Part shown: one piece after another, positions 43,801-57,023 of the stretch
Layout of the letters: every line of letters begins with the position of its first letter
Position numbering within the stretch: position 1 is the first letter of the stretch
Origin: Galbula dea
Taxonomy: Eukaryota; Chordata; Aves; Piciformes; Galbulidae
DNA: 64,000 bases
Assembly (NCBI GenBank): GCA_013399015.1
Contig: VWZX01010081.1
Span: 2,152,736 to 2,216,735, forward strand
Direction: 5' to 3'
Position numbers and translations under genes: made by a program
The notes under the pieces: model-generated
Databases searched by the model: none
What the model was told of the DNA's origin: nothing
What the model saw: only the letters and a program-made list of their open reading frames with translations

Positions 43801-46800
43801 TGTCCTTAATTAAGTAATTGCTGAGGAGCAGCCTCCAGTTGCTCATTTGTTGGGTGCTGCTTGTAGTCAGCTACGGTGGAGATGAGTGCATGGACAGGCA
43901 AAGTACAGTACTCAAAGTACAGAACAGGTTACAGCCTTCCTTGCTCTCCCTCACTCTTCTAGAGTAAAATCTTAATTAAGGAACTAAGTGGAGGTTGTCC
44001 CTTCATCACCTGGTCTATGACATGCTTGGGAAAGGTTTGGGATATGCCACCAAAGAAGAATACTGACACAGTACCTGTATAACACTTCTTAAAGCAGCAC
44101 AGTTAGAGGTAAATAGCAAAGCTTTCTAGACAGATAAGAGATTTTTGATAAGGTGCATATTATAACCTGTTAGGTAACAGCTGTTGCCAGTAGGTGAGAA
44201 TTTGTGTTATGGAGCCAGTTCTTGGGTAAAGCACAGTAATGAGCTGTGGCAGAAAGGAGTCAACCTCCCACTTGAATTTGGTTATACCCAATTGAAATGA
44301 GGAGAGGGTTTATAATTACCAGCCCAAACTCAGAGTCAGGAAAATATCTTTTCTCTTTATGCCTCTGAAGCAGGTTCTTGTAAACATCAACTCTAGGTAT
44401 TATTGGTGTGATTACCAAAAATTTTAGTTGGAGTGTGCATGCATGAGGTGTTGCTGATGAGTAGGTGGAGGAGGGTCAGTACATTTCACTTTATGCCAGG
44501 ATGGTTAATCACTGAGGTAAGGGCATACAGTTCAGGCCAGGCCCCTTGCAAGGCTGGCTGATCATGCTTGGCTGGGGCTTTTCCTTCCCTTCACAGAGCA
44601 CAGGGTATGCAGAAGATCTTCCCATTTGTTACTTTGACCATAGAGACCTGCAGGTGAAGGGAGCCAGGGGGCTCATCTACTGCTTCCTTGCTGCTTCTCT
44701 CCATGTTTTACTCTTGATGAGTGTGTGTCCAAGACTCCATCAAATAGTTCCTATATGCAAATGAACAAACAAGAGAATTACCAGGAACTCCCTATCAAAT
44801 TAGGGAGGAAAAAAGTCAAGTGTCTTATCTTTCCTGGAGACACATGCTGTGACCAGATAAGGAGTTTGTCTTTCCAGGTATATTCCATTAAGTAAATTAT
44901 CCAATCAACTGGGATGTAGAAGACATATTGCAATTCTAATCTTTTCAGGCAAGTAGTATTCAGTTACTCTTTAAAAGGAGAAATATCCTGAGTATTGAGT
45001 GCTTGCATTTTTGGCACTCAGCCTTGTTATGTGAAGGGTAATAAAGAACATTCTACTGAGAAGGTGTAGGACAGGCAGATGAAATACTGAAAAAAATACT
45101 ATACATGTCCTGAGGTGGAAATGTTCACCATCCCTTAAAAAGGTTTCCTGATATCTAATGTTTTGAAATCAGGTGAAGGATGGAGAATGAGAGAATTGCC
45201 ATCCTTTTCTATGCCTATGGTGTATGTTTTGTGTGTGTAATTATAATTAAAATAGACATGCTGCTGAATACTTTGTTTGCAAGTGCCCTTTCTGTTTTAA
45301 AAGTGCATTCAATTATGTACTCTGTTTTGTTATGTAAATTACTTTTTGGATTGAATACTGTTCAGACAGACCCATTTTCCTCCAACTCTTCTAAGCAAAC
45401 AGGAGAGATGTCAGAAGTCTGTCACAGCTCCTGAAAGCTCTGTTGAAAAGACGTCTGCTCTACCACATAAGATGTTAGCAAATCAGCAGATAATTTAAGT
45501 CACAGACAGGTTCATAATTTGGTAGGAGACTACTACTTCTATTCATTTGGCTTGAAAAGAAAGTAACATATCATCTTTGGAGGGTTATGGGAAAGTCTCT
45601 GCTTCATAGCTGTTACTGGAAGAACTTGCAGCAGAGGTTACAGTTGAGGCTGTTTACCTCCTTCCCGTATCAAACCCTATTTTCAGTTGTTTATCTTCTT
45701 TAAGCTTTACATATATTGGCAGAAATTTCCATGTCAGATACATGAGCTAAACTAAATACTAGTCTGTGGAATATGTCCAGTATTTAAGAGAAGGAGAAAT
45801 TATAGGAAAATACATTGTTTGGCTACATATTACATTTAAATGGTACAGCCTTTCACTGAGATGCTTTAAGGACACAGTGAAGCAAGGAAGCATTTCCCAA
45901 ATTTCTTCATCCTTCCATTCCTTTCTAAAGTGACCTTCAGCCTTCTTTGTTCAAACCATAGTTGACAAATATTAACAGTACATGTGTCTTGTTCTTGCCC
46001 ATGAAATACACCATCTTTATTCTTCATATCCATATTTGGCTGAGGTACAAACATGTTAAAATTAATGCATGTTAAAGGCTCTTGCTTTTTGCACAGAGCA
46101 TTTTCCATACACCCATTAAAATGATGACATGTTAATGTTGTTTTCCCTCCCTGTTTCCTTTTTTTCTCTTCATTAACCCACCAGTAGTGAACAGATACCA
46201 TCTTTGGACTGAGAAGAATGAGCCAGTTCCTCCTGTGCTCCTCCTTTCTCATCTTGCATGTAGATGCAGCATAAAAGGATAAGGCTCCTTGTGGCTAAAC
46301 AGATTCTCCCCTATGCCCCCTCCTCTAAAGCCTTCCTTTTGCTCTTTTTTTGGTGATCTGAGCCAAGGAAAACAGTTGTTTCCTGGTTCATCATCACAGA
46401 TAAGAGATCCAGTGCAGGCAAGGGAATGGTGAGAAATGCAAGCATAGTCTTTTACATGTCATCTCAGGGAAGGTCACCACTGAAACCTTGCAAAAGTACC
46501 AAATCTTTAATTAGCCCTGTGTGATCTAGAAGTAAGTCAAGAACAATACATAAAAAGTTAATTGCACAAGAATTTCAATGTTTGCAAGCACAGAGATAAA
46601 CTGAGATTTGGGGATGTGTTCCAGAGGATATTTGGCCCAATGTAGTCTGATATACTCTTGAAATACCTGGTCTAACATCCCTTTACAGGAGAACTCAATT
46701 TCTTCAGCTAAGTAGACAAGTTAGTACAGGGAGGTCCTTATTAATGAGAAGAATGATATGTACTTGAGCTGAAGTTGGAAGCTGACATCAGAGGAGTGAT

Positions 46801-48615
46801 ATTCCCCTCCATGCCCCTTTCCCTACCCCACAGTTGTTTCCTACTCCATTTCTGTTGTTGCAAGAGCAGCTCTAACCTAACCAAGTAGCAGGCATCTTTT
46901 TCTTTTCTTTTTAACTCTGGCTAGAGCACAAGGCAATTTGTGAGTTAAGGCTTTTGGAGACTAGCTTTTCCCCTCCCTTCCAGTTTTTCACACAAAACCA
47001 AAATGAAAGAAAACCCCTAATATGGTGCACAGGGCTTATTACTTAGTGATGTTGGCTTCTCTTCCAGCCTCAGGTTCCCAGTGGGTCCATATGCTTACCT
47101 TGCTGGCTAACTTTGCAATGAACTCTTCATCTCTTTCAAAGAGAAATGGCTTTTCAGGAGATAAGCAGTTAAGACAGCATTAATGAAACCCTTTGTGGCA
47201 ACACTTCACCTTCTGGTGGCCACTTGGGAAATGCTGCCTTCTTTTACATCTTTCCTGTATTATGCAGGAAAGAAAAGTATTTGTCTGGTTTTTCCCCATA
47301 GCTTCTGCAGTCTAATTTAGGCCAGTCAGAGCTACTTAAGTCATGCTACATGTTTCCTCCTGAATTCCAATATTTAGAGAAGTTCAGGACTCCCAGCAGG
47401 TCAAATTAACTGGGGAGTGCACTCTGATTCAGTTTCTTGACCTTCTTTCTCCCTTAGTCTTTGTTTCTTCTGCCCTCACTGAATAAATAGTTTGTAGCAA
47501 TTGAAATGGCAGGAATTTCAAATAGCCAGCTTATAAATAAGCATCTGCACTGCCCAAAAATGCTACACAAAGATGATTTCACTGTTTGTAGCAGTATGTT
47601 AAACCAAGAAAAGTGACATTCTTGTTAAGATCTCTAATCTCTGAGTTTTAGTGGAAGAGTCTGTACCATTACTTACAATGTGGCTGCTGTTGTTTGAACA
47701 GAAGTGCTGCAGGAGCAGTGAGATTATTAGAAGTAAACAGATCTGAACTGGTTCTGTCACAAAGCCAAAAACTTTTTAATTAAAGTTGCAGAACTAGGTT
47801 TCTTTCTTTGGTCACAGAGTAATAGCTGTAATGATGGATCTGGAAGGAGGAAATGGTATGGGAAAAATAGAGGAACTTTTTTTTTCTTCTCTCTTTACAT
47901 TTCTATTATATCTTCACCATAAATATAGTAGAATAAGTACAGTTTTGTATTGTTTGCCCAATGGCTTTTCTGACCTGAAAACATTTTCAGGTGACCTATA
48001 TATAATGTCTCCTCCCTAAGCAGCAGTTCTTACATTTGATAATCAGTTCCTGGCACTGAAGTAAAAGTCTGTTAATAGGATATTAGGATTTGACAGAGTT
48101 CACACTGTCTGCTCCACTCCATGTATTCAACACTTGGGTACCTTGTAGTGTGTAAGGAATGGTACTGTTAGGAAGAGTGAGCCAGAAACAGCTACTAATG
48201 AGAGCCCAGTACAAGCCTGAAGCTGAAGGAAACCATAACCCTCTGCTGAGAGACTTGGTTACTCTATGAAGACTAGGTGCCTGTCACTAGCTCAGTTAAT
48301 TACCATGGTTGCAACTGAAGAAATAGATACTTTGCAAATAATCATATCCCTTGATCACCTGCAGTACAGGTCTGGGGTTGTCTTTTACTGCCTGTGTAAA
48401 AACCTCAGTATAATTGGTTGTGACTAAAACTCCCATGACAAAATTTTGAAATGCTTTTTCATCTTGCCATTTCAGATGCACACCATGAGTGCCATATTTT
48501 CAAGCAGTAGTTCAGAAATTGTCTGAGGATAGCTTATAAGGTCACTAATGCACCTGAATGGCATTGCTAGGAACATCAGGAAAGATAAAAAAATATCTGG
48601 GTTTAATAAATGCTT
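40859..48615. other. long CR1-free non-coding stretch
   Basis: Nearly 7.8 kb without a recognisable CR1, the longest such gap in the window. The only item I can single out is the gag-like relic at 43014-43355. Other open frames, including one of 128 codons on the minus strand at 45866-46252, show no domain and fit chance. A small hairpin 'ggggaggtttttcccctccc' lies near 41728-41747. Homopolymer runs include T at 42000-42008 and T at 47879-47885. Confidence 0.45.
43014..43355 (+). pseudogene. possible fossil retroelement gag with zinc-knuckle-like motif
   Basis: Open frame of about 114 codons to TAA at 43356-43358, in otherwise non-coding DNA. Residues 50-70 or so read HHKCCIYCLGESHAIN followed by EYPPAYLSEP. 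From memory, gag proteins of DIRS-type and some related amniote retroelements carry a finger of the form HxxCxxCLGExH followed by a second Cys pair; here the first pair, CLGE and His are present and the positions of the second pair read Tyr. The frame stops at 43356 but the same frame continues with Ser/Pro/Thr-rich text (ISTLSAVPNAEFVPTFSV at about 43403-43456) to another stop. No reverse transcriptase, recombinase or terminal repeat was found nearby, so at most a decayed fragment remains. The assignment rests on one motif and may be coincidence. Confidence 0.33.
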
Positions 48616-48666
48616 AATCATAGAATTATCACAGTTGGAAAGGAGCTTCAAGATCAAGTCCAACTG
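48616..48666 (-). mobile_element. CR1 LINE, 3'-terminal scrap
   Basis: About 50 bp: 'atcatagaattatcacagtt', 'ggaaaggagcttcaagatca', 'agtccaact'. This is the reverse complement of a CR1 tail and nothing more of the element follows. Confidence 0.85.
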
Positions 48667-48692
48667 ATAAAATCAGAAGCACATGAATGCTT

Positions 48693-48729
48693 TTTATTGT
48701 TCATCAAAGTTTATTGTTCATCATCAAAG
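48693..48729 (+). repeat. tandem duplication, 17-20 bp unit x2
   Basis: 'tttattgttcatcaaag' at 48693-48709 is followed directly by 'tttattgttcatcatcaaag' at 48710-48729, which differs by one extra 'tca' or 'atc' triplet. Confidence 0.9.
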
Positions 48730-49117
48730 TAGTTTGTAAGGTTAATTTTGACATAGAATCCAATATGCTAAACCATAGAGGCTTTTGTTGTTGATCATAG
48801 AGTGTAGGACATACCCACAGGTACCTCTGTAGGAGATTTACTGAGATTTGTCATTATTTACTGTCATTTTGGACATAAATCCCTAGCTTTGTGTTTCAGG
48901 AAAAAGGAGTATGATCTTGCACACTAATTGCTTTTCATCATTTCCATATTGCTTTGGGTAAATATCTTTGATGTATGCCCTCAGCCTACCACACTTTAAG
49001 GTCATGGAGGAAACCAAAGTGTAGTATGGTTTTGATTTTACCAGAAGAATGGTGATCAGTTCAAAGCAGCAGTTTCCTACAAGTTTCTGCACTATTAAGA
49101 ATGCAGGTACTTGCCTA

Positions 49118-49143
49118 ATTAATAATAATAATAATAATAATAA
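49118..49143 (+). repeat. (AAT)n microsatellite
   Basis: Uninterrupted run of about eight AAT/ATA units between 'cctaatt' and 'aaggatatg'. Probably length-polymorphic. Confidence 0.95.
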
Positions 49144-50546
49144 GGATATGTTAATGCTCAGTATTTTAGAAGTAAAGTGGTAAGTAGAGCTAGTTTCAGG
49201 ATGATCACCACTACAAGCATTTCTGTCCTCTTCATGAAATCATCTTTTCAAGGACTGTCACTCATTTTCATATTAATATCTTAGACTCCTTAAATGAAAG
49301 GAAAAAATATTGTAGTTTCTTGCTTGATATAACCTGATACCAGCAGCTTTCTGTTTCACTTTTTATTGCATAAAAATCAGGTGAATCTAATCCAAAATAA
49401 GTACATTTAATAGAAAAGGAAGGAAAAGGCAGAGATGTTGAAAGTTTAACATTTGCAAAGACATTTACTCTGTATAGGTGCTCAGCCAAGTGGAGGATCT
49501 TTAACTTTCTGATTAGGTTTCTTGGGTTCATGTAATATATGCTGTTTTAAGGAGTAATGAAGAATATTGAGGAACAAAATTTCTTCTTTTCTCCTTACCT
49601 CTTTCAACAGCAGTTCTAAGGATATCTAAAATCAGCAAGCCTTCAGAAAACCTCTTTTTCTTTTTAGAGTAATAGAAAAGCTTAACCTAAAGAATCCTGT
49701 GGAAATATTGCCAGGGGATATCACATTTATTCTGCATTTTAATGAAATCACAAATGAGTCAATTTAAAACTAGTATACCATAAACTATGCTTCCTTCCTA
49801 CATCTGTTCATAAACATCACAGGATGTATACCTAGGGGAAACTTGGTTCCTCTTACATGCAAGAAGGAAAAATTCTAACTAGGGATACATATTTTTTTCC
49901 TCATTCCCTGTGGGTAAACATCACAGAGGCAAACCTAGTTGAGTTTCATTTCTAAGGCATAGAGCTTCTTGTCAATCATGGTTGTTAATAAGGTTTGGTG
50001 GAGACAGAAGTGTGTCACTGTGGATATCCAAGTAGTGCTGCAATTTGCATTGACTCAGTCAAGCATAACTCTTGCCTAACAAACCATACAAACCCTAATA
50101 TCCAAATGTAGGAGCAAGAAGAGACTTATTTACTAACAGCTTGTTTTGCAGAAAGTTGCCTGGATTCTGTAGCAAAGAACAACTCTGTCTTTAGAGGAGA
50201 CTTCAAAAGACCAACAGAAGACCAACTTGGAAGGCATGTTTAGTAATTATGTGTAATTGAAATAGATGTATGGGATCTCTAGGTTGTCTAAACAGACATT
50301 TCTAGGGGTTGGAACTGACACAGGCAGGGAGATTATAAATGAGCCCTTGTGTAATCATTGCCTTGCTTTTGTCAAAACCAGATCCCCAAGCTCTGCTGAA
50401 TTGTATTGGGTATGCAAGTATTTCTAAAACAGGATTGGTGCTAATTGCCATCATCAGGCATCAGTGGCTACAGCTGACATCTTGCCTGACATGATGATAC
50501 ACTGCTGAGCTTGACTGTTCAGTTTGTTTAAAATGGGTTGGAAATA

Positions 50547-50982
50547 GAGTTATAGAATGGTTTGGGTTGGCAGGGACCTTAAAGATCATCTAGTTCCAAC
50601 CCCACTGCCATGCACAGGGACACCTTCCACTAGATCTGGTTGCTCAAAGCCCCATCCAACCTGGCCTTGAACACTTCTAGGGATGGAGCATCCACAGTTT
50701 CTCTGGGCAACCTATTCCAGTGCTTCACCACCCTCACAGTGAAAAATTTCTTCCTTACATCTAATCTAAATCTACCCTCCTTCAGTTTAAAGCTTTTACC
50801 CCTTGTCCACTACACTCTCTGATAAGGAGTCTCTCCCCATCTTTCCTATAGGCCTCTTTTAGTACTGGAAGGTTGCTATAAGGTGTCCATGGAACCTTCT
50901 CCTTTCTAGGATGAACAATGCCAACTCTCTCAGCCTGTCCTCACAGGAGAGGTGCTCCAACCCTCAGATAATCTTTGTGGCA
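50547..50982 (-). mobile_element. CR1 LINE, 436 bp
   Basis: Minus-strand CR1: tail 'ttatagaatggtttgggttg', then 'ccttaaagatcatctagttc', 'gggacaccttccactagatc', 'ttgctcaaagccccatccaa', 'acttctagggatggagcatc', 'ctctgggcaacctattccag', 'tgaaaaatttcttccttaca', 'ggatgaacaatgccaactct' and 'cctcacaggagaggtgctcc', ending near 50982 at 'aatctttgtggc'. The plus-strand open frame over it is an antisense shadow. Same subtype as 21761-22266, which helps show the A-rich expansion in that other copy. Confidence 0.95.
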
Positions 50983-53900
50983 GTGTAACTAATACCTTTC
51001 AGACATTTGCACACACCAGTAAAGACCATGGCTTGGGTAATCCTTGTTTGTCAGAACTTAGGTCCTAAATCCATCTCTCTTGATAGCCATGACTGATTAT
51101 AGGCACATTTGGGCAACAGAAGGTGTGTTTTCACCACTGTTAGCTTTTTTTCCTTCTGTGACTCTTTGAGTGCTGTTGTTCTTACATAAGTCCTGAACCA
51201 ACCATCTATGTGACTTCAGAGAAGTCAAACTTAGGGCAAGAACTGCAAAGTTTTTATTCAGATTAAGCAGTTGCACCACTAATTGTCCATTTAAATGGAA
51301 CTGTAGGTGTACTTAATAGGCACCTATGGTATTACCTGTGCTCAAAATAGAAATATTGTTTGAAAACAAAAGTGTTCTGTTTATTCTCATTGGTTCAAAA
51401 CTGCTGCTTCATTGTATGATATGGGGATTTCTTGGCTTTTTGTGCAGTGCAGGTCAGCATAGCATATGCTCTGTGGATTTCAAATGCTCAAATTACATAA
51501 AGCTGGTGTGTCCTGAACCCAGCCACAAACAAAATACATTGCAATAAGAATCTGGAGTAATTCTTCAGTTGGGTGATCAGTTTTGAAACATCTTGAGGAA
51601 TTCTTGGATTCCTGAAATGCTCAAAGGAATATAATTGAAGTATGGAAGGAAGTTTCAGACCTATGAGTATGAAGATAGACTTCAGTGCTTACAGCATTAA
51701 TTTTAGAAGTTTCTTGTCCTTAAAAGAATAGATGGACTTAAGTGGCCCATGAAGACACTGATAAATTTCTTGCTGCCATAAGTAGTAATAGAGAAATAAA
51801 GAGATCTGCCATCTGAAGTGCTGATCCACCATCATCACAGTTCTGATCTCCAGAAGGTGTTTTCCAAACATTACCATGTAGTGGGAATGCTGCAGTGACA
51901 CATACTCTCCTTAACTCCTGTAAATTAATATTTGCTTAGCACCTCTTAATTTCTGTACTGAATTGGTTGGAAATGGTCACAATATTTTAACAGCTTTTCT
52001 TCTTCTAATATGACACTTCTGTTTGAGGTGAAAGTTGTGCTCTCTTCCATCTCTAATTAGTTGTGCCAGCAGCCATAACATTTTACTATGTGATTCATAC
52101 AGCTTTTATTTGGCATGAAATAGAAGTGAGCTAGCTTTGGGGTATGAGCTGTTCCAAGAGCAGAGACTTGTATATAATTCTCTTTAACATCACCTTAGAA
52201 GATATTTAAAAATTCCTTTTAGTCTTGCTTGGGTTTTTTTTAGGGACCTTGGTGGTTGTTCTCTTCAGAAGTTCTTAGCTAGCAGTTCAAAGATCATCTT
52301 CTGTGTACATGGTGCATGTCCAGCCCTGCAGTATGGTTCCACCAGTTGGTATCTGCTCTCTGCTCACCCCAGCATGATGACAGGGGCCTGCCAGAAGTTA
52401 GGATAAAACTAAGCTTAATCCATCAACCAGTTGTCATTAAGCATTCCTCTTTTCTCAGCTCCAAGGCATACTTATGTTGTTTCAGTGGCACTGGTTGTGG
52501 TCAAAACACTTACCAAGGAAAATGAACAGTAGAAAGACAATAAGAGAAGAGGCTCTGTAGGTCAGCTCCTTTCTCTCTGGCTTTTGGACAGCATATTGAC
52601 TCAAACCACAGTGTCATAGTGGATGTAACTCTGACAGGGCATCAAGGGAAAGAATATGTTCCAATTACAGAGAGATAGAGAACTTAAGGTTGCAGTCTGC
52701 TTTCTCTCTAGTGGTAGTTGAGTCATCATTACTCACATGTTGTTGCACAACACCTTAAATATTGGGTTTAATTACAATTCAGATCACTGTGGTTTGTGAT
52801 GCTCTCATGTAGAAGATATCTCTGTTCAAGATCAGAATAAATGTGTATTTTCCATGGTAGCAGCCCTTAACTCATCAAGACAGCTATGTTAGATAAACAG
52901 GGTGAAGACTTTTTGGTTCTGGTGGTTGATTAGCAAAGGCTGGATTTCATCTAAACATAATATGAAGCAAGATGAAAAGGAGGAAAAAAATGGAATCCTT
53001 TGAAATAGCTTCATTAAATCTCTGCCTTCTACCTAACATCATGTTAGTTCAATCTTAAGAAATGAAAAAGGTTCAAAAAGCAGAGGGTGTTAGGTCACTG
53101 TAGCTGCTGAAACACATAGACAGAAATGGAATAGTAATGCAGTATTTAACATCCAGCAGAGCTGAGATCTTATTTCTTGTTCTTGGTAGGACAATACAAA
53201 CAGTCAGGCAAAATCTGATAGTCTGGGTTGGCAGCTGAAGAGCTCATCCATCCTATCCATGTGCTTCTGTAGCAACCACAGGGAAAGAATAATCTTTGGC
53301 TCCTGTGACTTGTGACATCTATGTACAAAAAATAATTTCATTGGAGAACAGTTACTATTCACCCCTGTGGCCATTACATGGATATTTAGCATAAGATCAA
53401 ACTGCTGTAACTATGTTCTTGCTTCTGATTCAAAACACACTATCAGGAGTGATTTGCTGTTAATATCAGAGAGCCTGTAGGTGACAACTGCCTCTCAGAA
53501 ACCAGCCTTAGCAAAATAGCAGTCAAATGCTGTCTGATTTGCAAATCTGTAATTCTTCAGAGCTATCTATACAATAACCTCAGATATTCAGTATAGTTTT
53601 GTCTTCCCAGAAGTGGCTTTGAGAAGGTCTGTGCTTGAAGTTAGTTTTATCTGTGTTTTGTAACTTACTGATATAATTCTTCAAAGCAGATTCCTTAAAC
53701 CTTTTTCATGTTTAAGATCTATTGATTTACCAAGAAACAACTTCAGAAAAAAACCCCAAACAAACAGTCCAAAGCATTAAAAACTAGGTGAAGATGGAAG
53801 ATCAGGTCTGGTGAATGTACTTTGAATTACAGCAGCACTTGCACACTTAAGAGCTTTGAGCCAAGCATAATTTCTTTTACAAGTCACCTGTCTATTTTGC

Positions 53901-54700
53901 CTCAGGTTTAGTGGAGCCACAAGGGTGACAAAAAGCATTTAACTGTTAAATGTTTTACCATATTCCAGGGAGGACTGCATTGTGGAATGGGCTGTAGAAA
54001 CAGAGGAATATTGCAGCATTCACTGTCAGTACAGAATATCTCATATTTTCCTTGCTTTACACTTCCCTATCTGCATAGCTTTGAATAGAGCAAAACAATT
54101 AACTCCTGAGAGAAGAGATGATAATGGTGAACAGGAAGGAGAATATTTTACAAGCATGGCAATGATTTAAGTACTTTGTAGGCCATTTCCTTGCTTTTAA
54201 GCAAAACTGAGGGTAATGCACACTGCAGTTTCCCAAATGTTTGTGTGCTTTCAGGTTTATGCAGAGTTTTCTAAGTGCTTTGCTGAATGGGGGTCAGTGG
54301 CCTGTGCTGAGTAGAGAAGGACTTGGGCACATTCTTAAACATAAGCACACAGTTACATGCTTTGCTGATTTGCCCTAAATACACTACATTGCTGAACATT
54401 ACTTATGACTAAGGAAAGATTACTAGGATAATGAACCTTAAATTCTTCCTTTCCCAAAGGTATAATGCTCTTTTAGAAGATTGTTGTATGCATCTGTGTG
54501 AAGATACACAGCTTTTTGCTTCTCACAATACACTTACCTTTGCCTCTGGCTTAAATGGGACATGTGCCTGAAGATGCAGTCTGTTTACATGGAGGTACAA
54601 AGTCTTGTCAAGAGATACAGTTAACAAAGTATGATTTCTTTTTCCAAACAAAAAATCCCACACTAACCATTAGCTTACAACCTTAAATATTTGCTGAGGG
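50983..54700. other. non-coding stretch, nothing recognised
   Basis: AT-rich sequence with only short open frames (up to 73 codons) and no recognisable domain or repeat. Confidence 0.5.
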
Positions 54701-54852
54701 TTTGCCTCATACCTGGCAGTGTTTAAGATGCATTTGGGCTATGCTCTTAATAATATGCTTTAACTTTTGGTCAACCCTGAAGTGGTCAGGCAGTTGGACT
54801 AGATGACCACTGTAGACCCTTTCCAACTAAACTATTTAACTCTATTCTATTC
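54701..54852 (+). mobile_element. CR1 LINE 3' fragment, TTCTA-tailed type
   Basis: Forward CR1 tail of a distinct subtype: 'catacctggcagtgtttaag', 'aatatgctttaacttttggt', 'aaccctgaagtggtcaggca', 'gttggactagatgaccactg', 'ctttccaactaaactattta', ending in short CTATT repeats rather than GATTCTGTG. It is the only copy of this type in the window. Confidence 0.9.
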
Positions 54853-56517
54853 TTTCTGTTTTGACAGTTTAAAATTGCCCCAGAAAGAAACAAGATCAAA
54901 TATATTTGAAATCATTACAATGAAATGTTGGGTAACATTTCCAAAACCTTCTGATCAGGTTGGGAGTTGGATTTGAAATTGAATTCTATTTTCAAACTAT
55001 TTTGGTCTTATTTCTTAAAAGAAGGTTTCTGACCACTGTAAGAGTAAGGTTTTTGAAGTGGAGAAACAAAGGTAAGAAAATAACTAATTCTAAGGTAAAG
55101 CCATCTTCATCAGTCTGTTAAACTGATGATAAAACTTGGCCTCAGTAGCAGAGATTGGCCACATGACAGAATTTTCCCTTGCAGTCTTGAGTAGCTGTAT
55201 GAGAGCTCTTTGGAGGATTTACCAGTAGTATGAGCAAAACTGTCCTCTGTATCTCCTGGCACTGTGAGCAACAGAGATCCTCTGTTCTCTCCCTGCAGCT
55301 GCTTTATCATCTATCTGATATTCAGAAATAACTTATTGTCTTAAAGGCTTCTCAATTATTCCCACTTCTGTCCCCACACCTGTCCTGTCTGTGCCTCAGA
55401 CTGAAGCTCCATGGTTAGTCCCTTTCTATTCATTGTAGAAAGGCTTCTAACCATGGGTTTTCTCAGGAAGAAAATTCTAAAGGATTTAAATCACCTGAGG
55501 CCAAACTATCTATTAAATCACTTTGCTAAATCACCTCACTTGCTACTTCTTGACACTGTGAAGAACCTGGGCAGAGGAGAGCTTGCTCTCTAGTACATCC
55601 TCTCCTAACGCTTTTCAGCTAGGAGGAACTCTAGAGACTAGGAGCATCAATATCAGCCTTGCACCTGGATACCAGGACAGCTGAGCTGTGTATCCTGACC
55701 CTAAGATCATGCCTTACTTCACATTCTTATTTCTTAGCAAAAGAAGTTCACAATTCAACTTAACACTTCTCCCCAGAGCATGATCTCCCATTGTCTGCTC
55801 AGAGTAGCTATTAAAATGGAAAAAAAGCCAGGTTGGTTTTGCAGTTACCTTGGAATGCTATTATTCTTGTTATGAAATGATTTTACAGCTGAATGTATTA
55901 ATACTTCAGCTCATCCTTGATCTTCTTTTGTAAAAACAGAAAAAAACCTGGAAAACTGGAGTCCATTTACTGCTTAAAAACCTCCCATTATCTCTGAGCC
56001 TGCCTAGTTCTCTGGCTATCACAATATATGCATACATGCATATAAATACAGATAAAAATACAGGAATAAATTGTGCTAGTCTGTGTCTAAAGAAGAAGAA
56101 TGAACTGTTTGCTGTATTAAACCTCCTATTTTGTTCTGGAATAGAAAGAAAGTTCCATCCACAAGTACACAAATGCAGGAAATAACATCTCATCCCTGGT
56201 AAAGAACAGGTATGGCAGAGAGGATGTTACCAGGGTTAGCTTGCTGAATTTGTTTCATACCATTTTTTGTTTACTACAGCTTGCACTACATTTAAGGTCA
56301 GTCTGATCTCATCAAAGCAAGCATTCTTAAATACTTCTATTTAAGACTGAAAACAAGATCTGAGCCTCCATTTCCCCTTCCTTTCTTTTCCTTAGAATGA
56401 AATATCTATTTGCTTTTGCTGAGTATCAAGGTCTTTTTGTGATTATATATATGAGAAGATGACCTTTTGTCATAAAACAATGTAACTGACTAGTTTATTG
56501 AGAGGAGATCCTATTTT
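54853..56517. other. non-coding stretch, nothing recognised
   Basis: No repeat or gene was identified. A short AT-rich alternating patch (ATGCATACATGCATATA-like) lies at 56027-56046. Confidence 0.5.
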
Positions 56518-56615
56518 CACAGAATCACAGAACATTAGGAGTTGGAAGGGACCTCAAAAGATCATCTAGTCCAACCCCCCTGCCAGAGCAGGATGCCCTA
56601 GACCAGGTCACACAG
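56518..56615 (-). mobile_element. CR1 LINE 3' fragment
   Basis: About 98 bp: 'cacagaatcacagaacatta', 'ggagttggaagggacctcaa', 'gatcatctagtccaaccccc' and 'ccctagaccaggtcacacag'. Nearly consensus for the subtype also seen at 26663-26872, suggesting a comparatively young but heavily truncated insertion. Confidence 0.94.
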
Positions 56616-57023
56616 TAATTAAAGAATATGTAATAAATGCTTTAGTAAAAAAATCCTATTTCTCACTCACAACAGGAAATGAGTATTTTCTAATTGTACC
56701 TAGTAGAAACATTGTTATAATATCCTTTAGTTTTCCAAACAGAACTTGATTACTTCCCCTAGAGAAAAATAAAAGAAGCAGCAACATCTTTTAATCTTTC
56801 TTGATTTGTTCTGATTAAAAAAGCCAACCCATTTGCAGTTATATTCATGTACATCTAGGTCCAACTTAAGCAAAATAGCTTAAAAAATAGTCCTCCTAAT
56901 AAGTATATTAGGATATTTTTTAAAAGGTTGTGGAAGCCTCATCCCTGGAAGCTTTTAAGACAGGGCTTTAATGATACATTAGTTAGAGATTTTCATATAC
57001 ATAGTCCAACATGTAACACAGCA
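56616..57023. other. spacer between two CR1 copies
   Basis: AT-rich sequence containing the isolated forward CR1 snippet at 56926-56968 described separately. Nothing else was recognised. Confidence 0.5.
56926..56968 (+). repeat. 43-bp CR1 snippet, left arm of inverted repeat
   Basis: 'ggttgtggaagcctcatccc' continuing through 'tggaagcttttaagacaggg' to 'ctt' is CR1 ORF2 C-terminal sequence in forward orientation. It matches the reverse complement of 57132-57174 at 41 of 43 positions. It has neither a CR1 3' tail nor further upstream CR1 sequence, so it is not a normal insertion. Confidence 0.93.

Larger units (their letters stand above)
48667..50546. other. non-coding stretch with small tandem repeats
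   Basis: Contains a 17/20-bp tandem duplication (48693-48729) and an (AAT)n microsatellite (49118-49143). Otherwise nothing was recognised. Confidence 0.5.

Noticed and set aside
45866..46252. 128-codon minus-strand open frame as a gene
   Set aside because: Lys/Arg-rich but without domain or homology I recognise; length fits chance.
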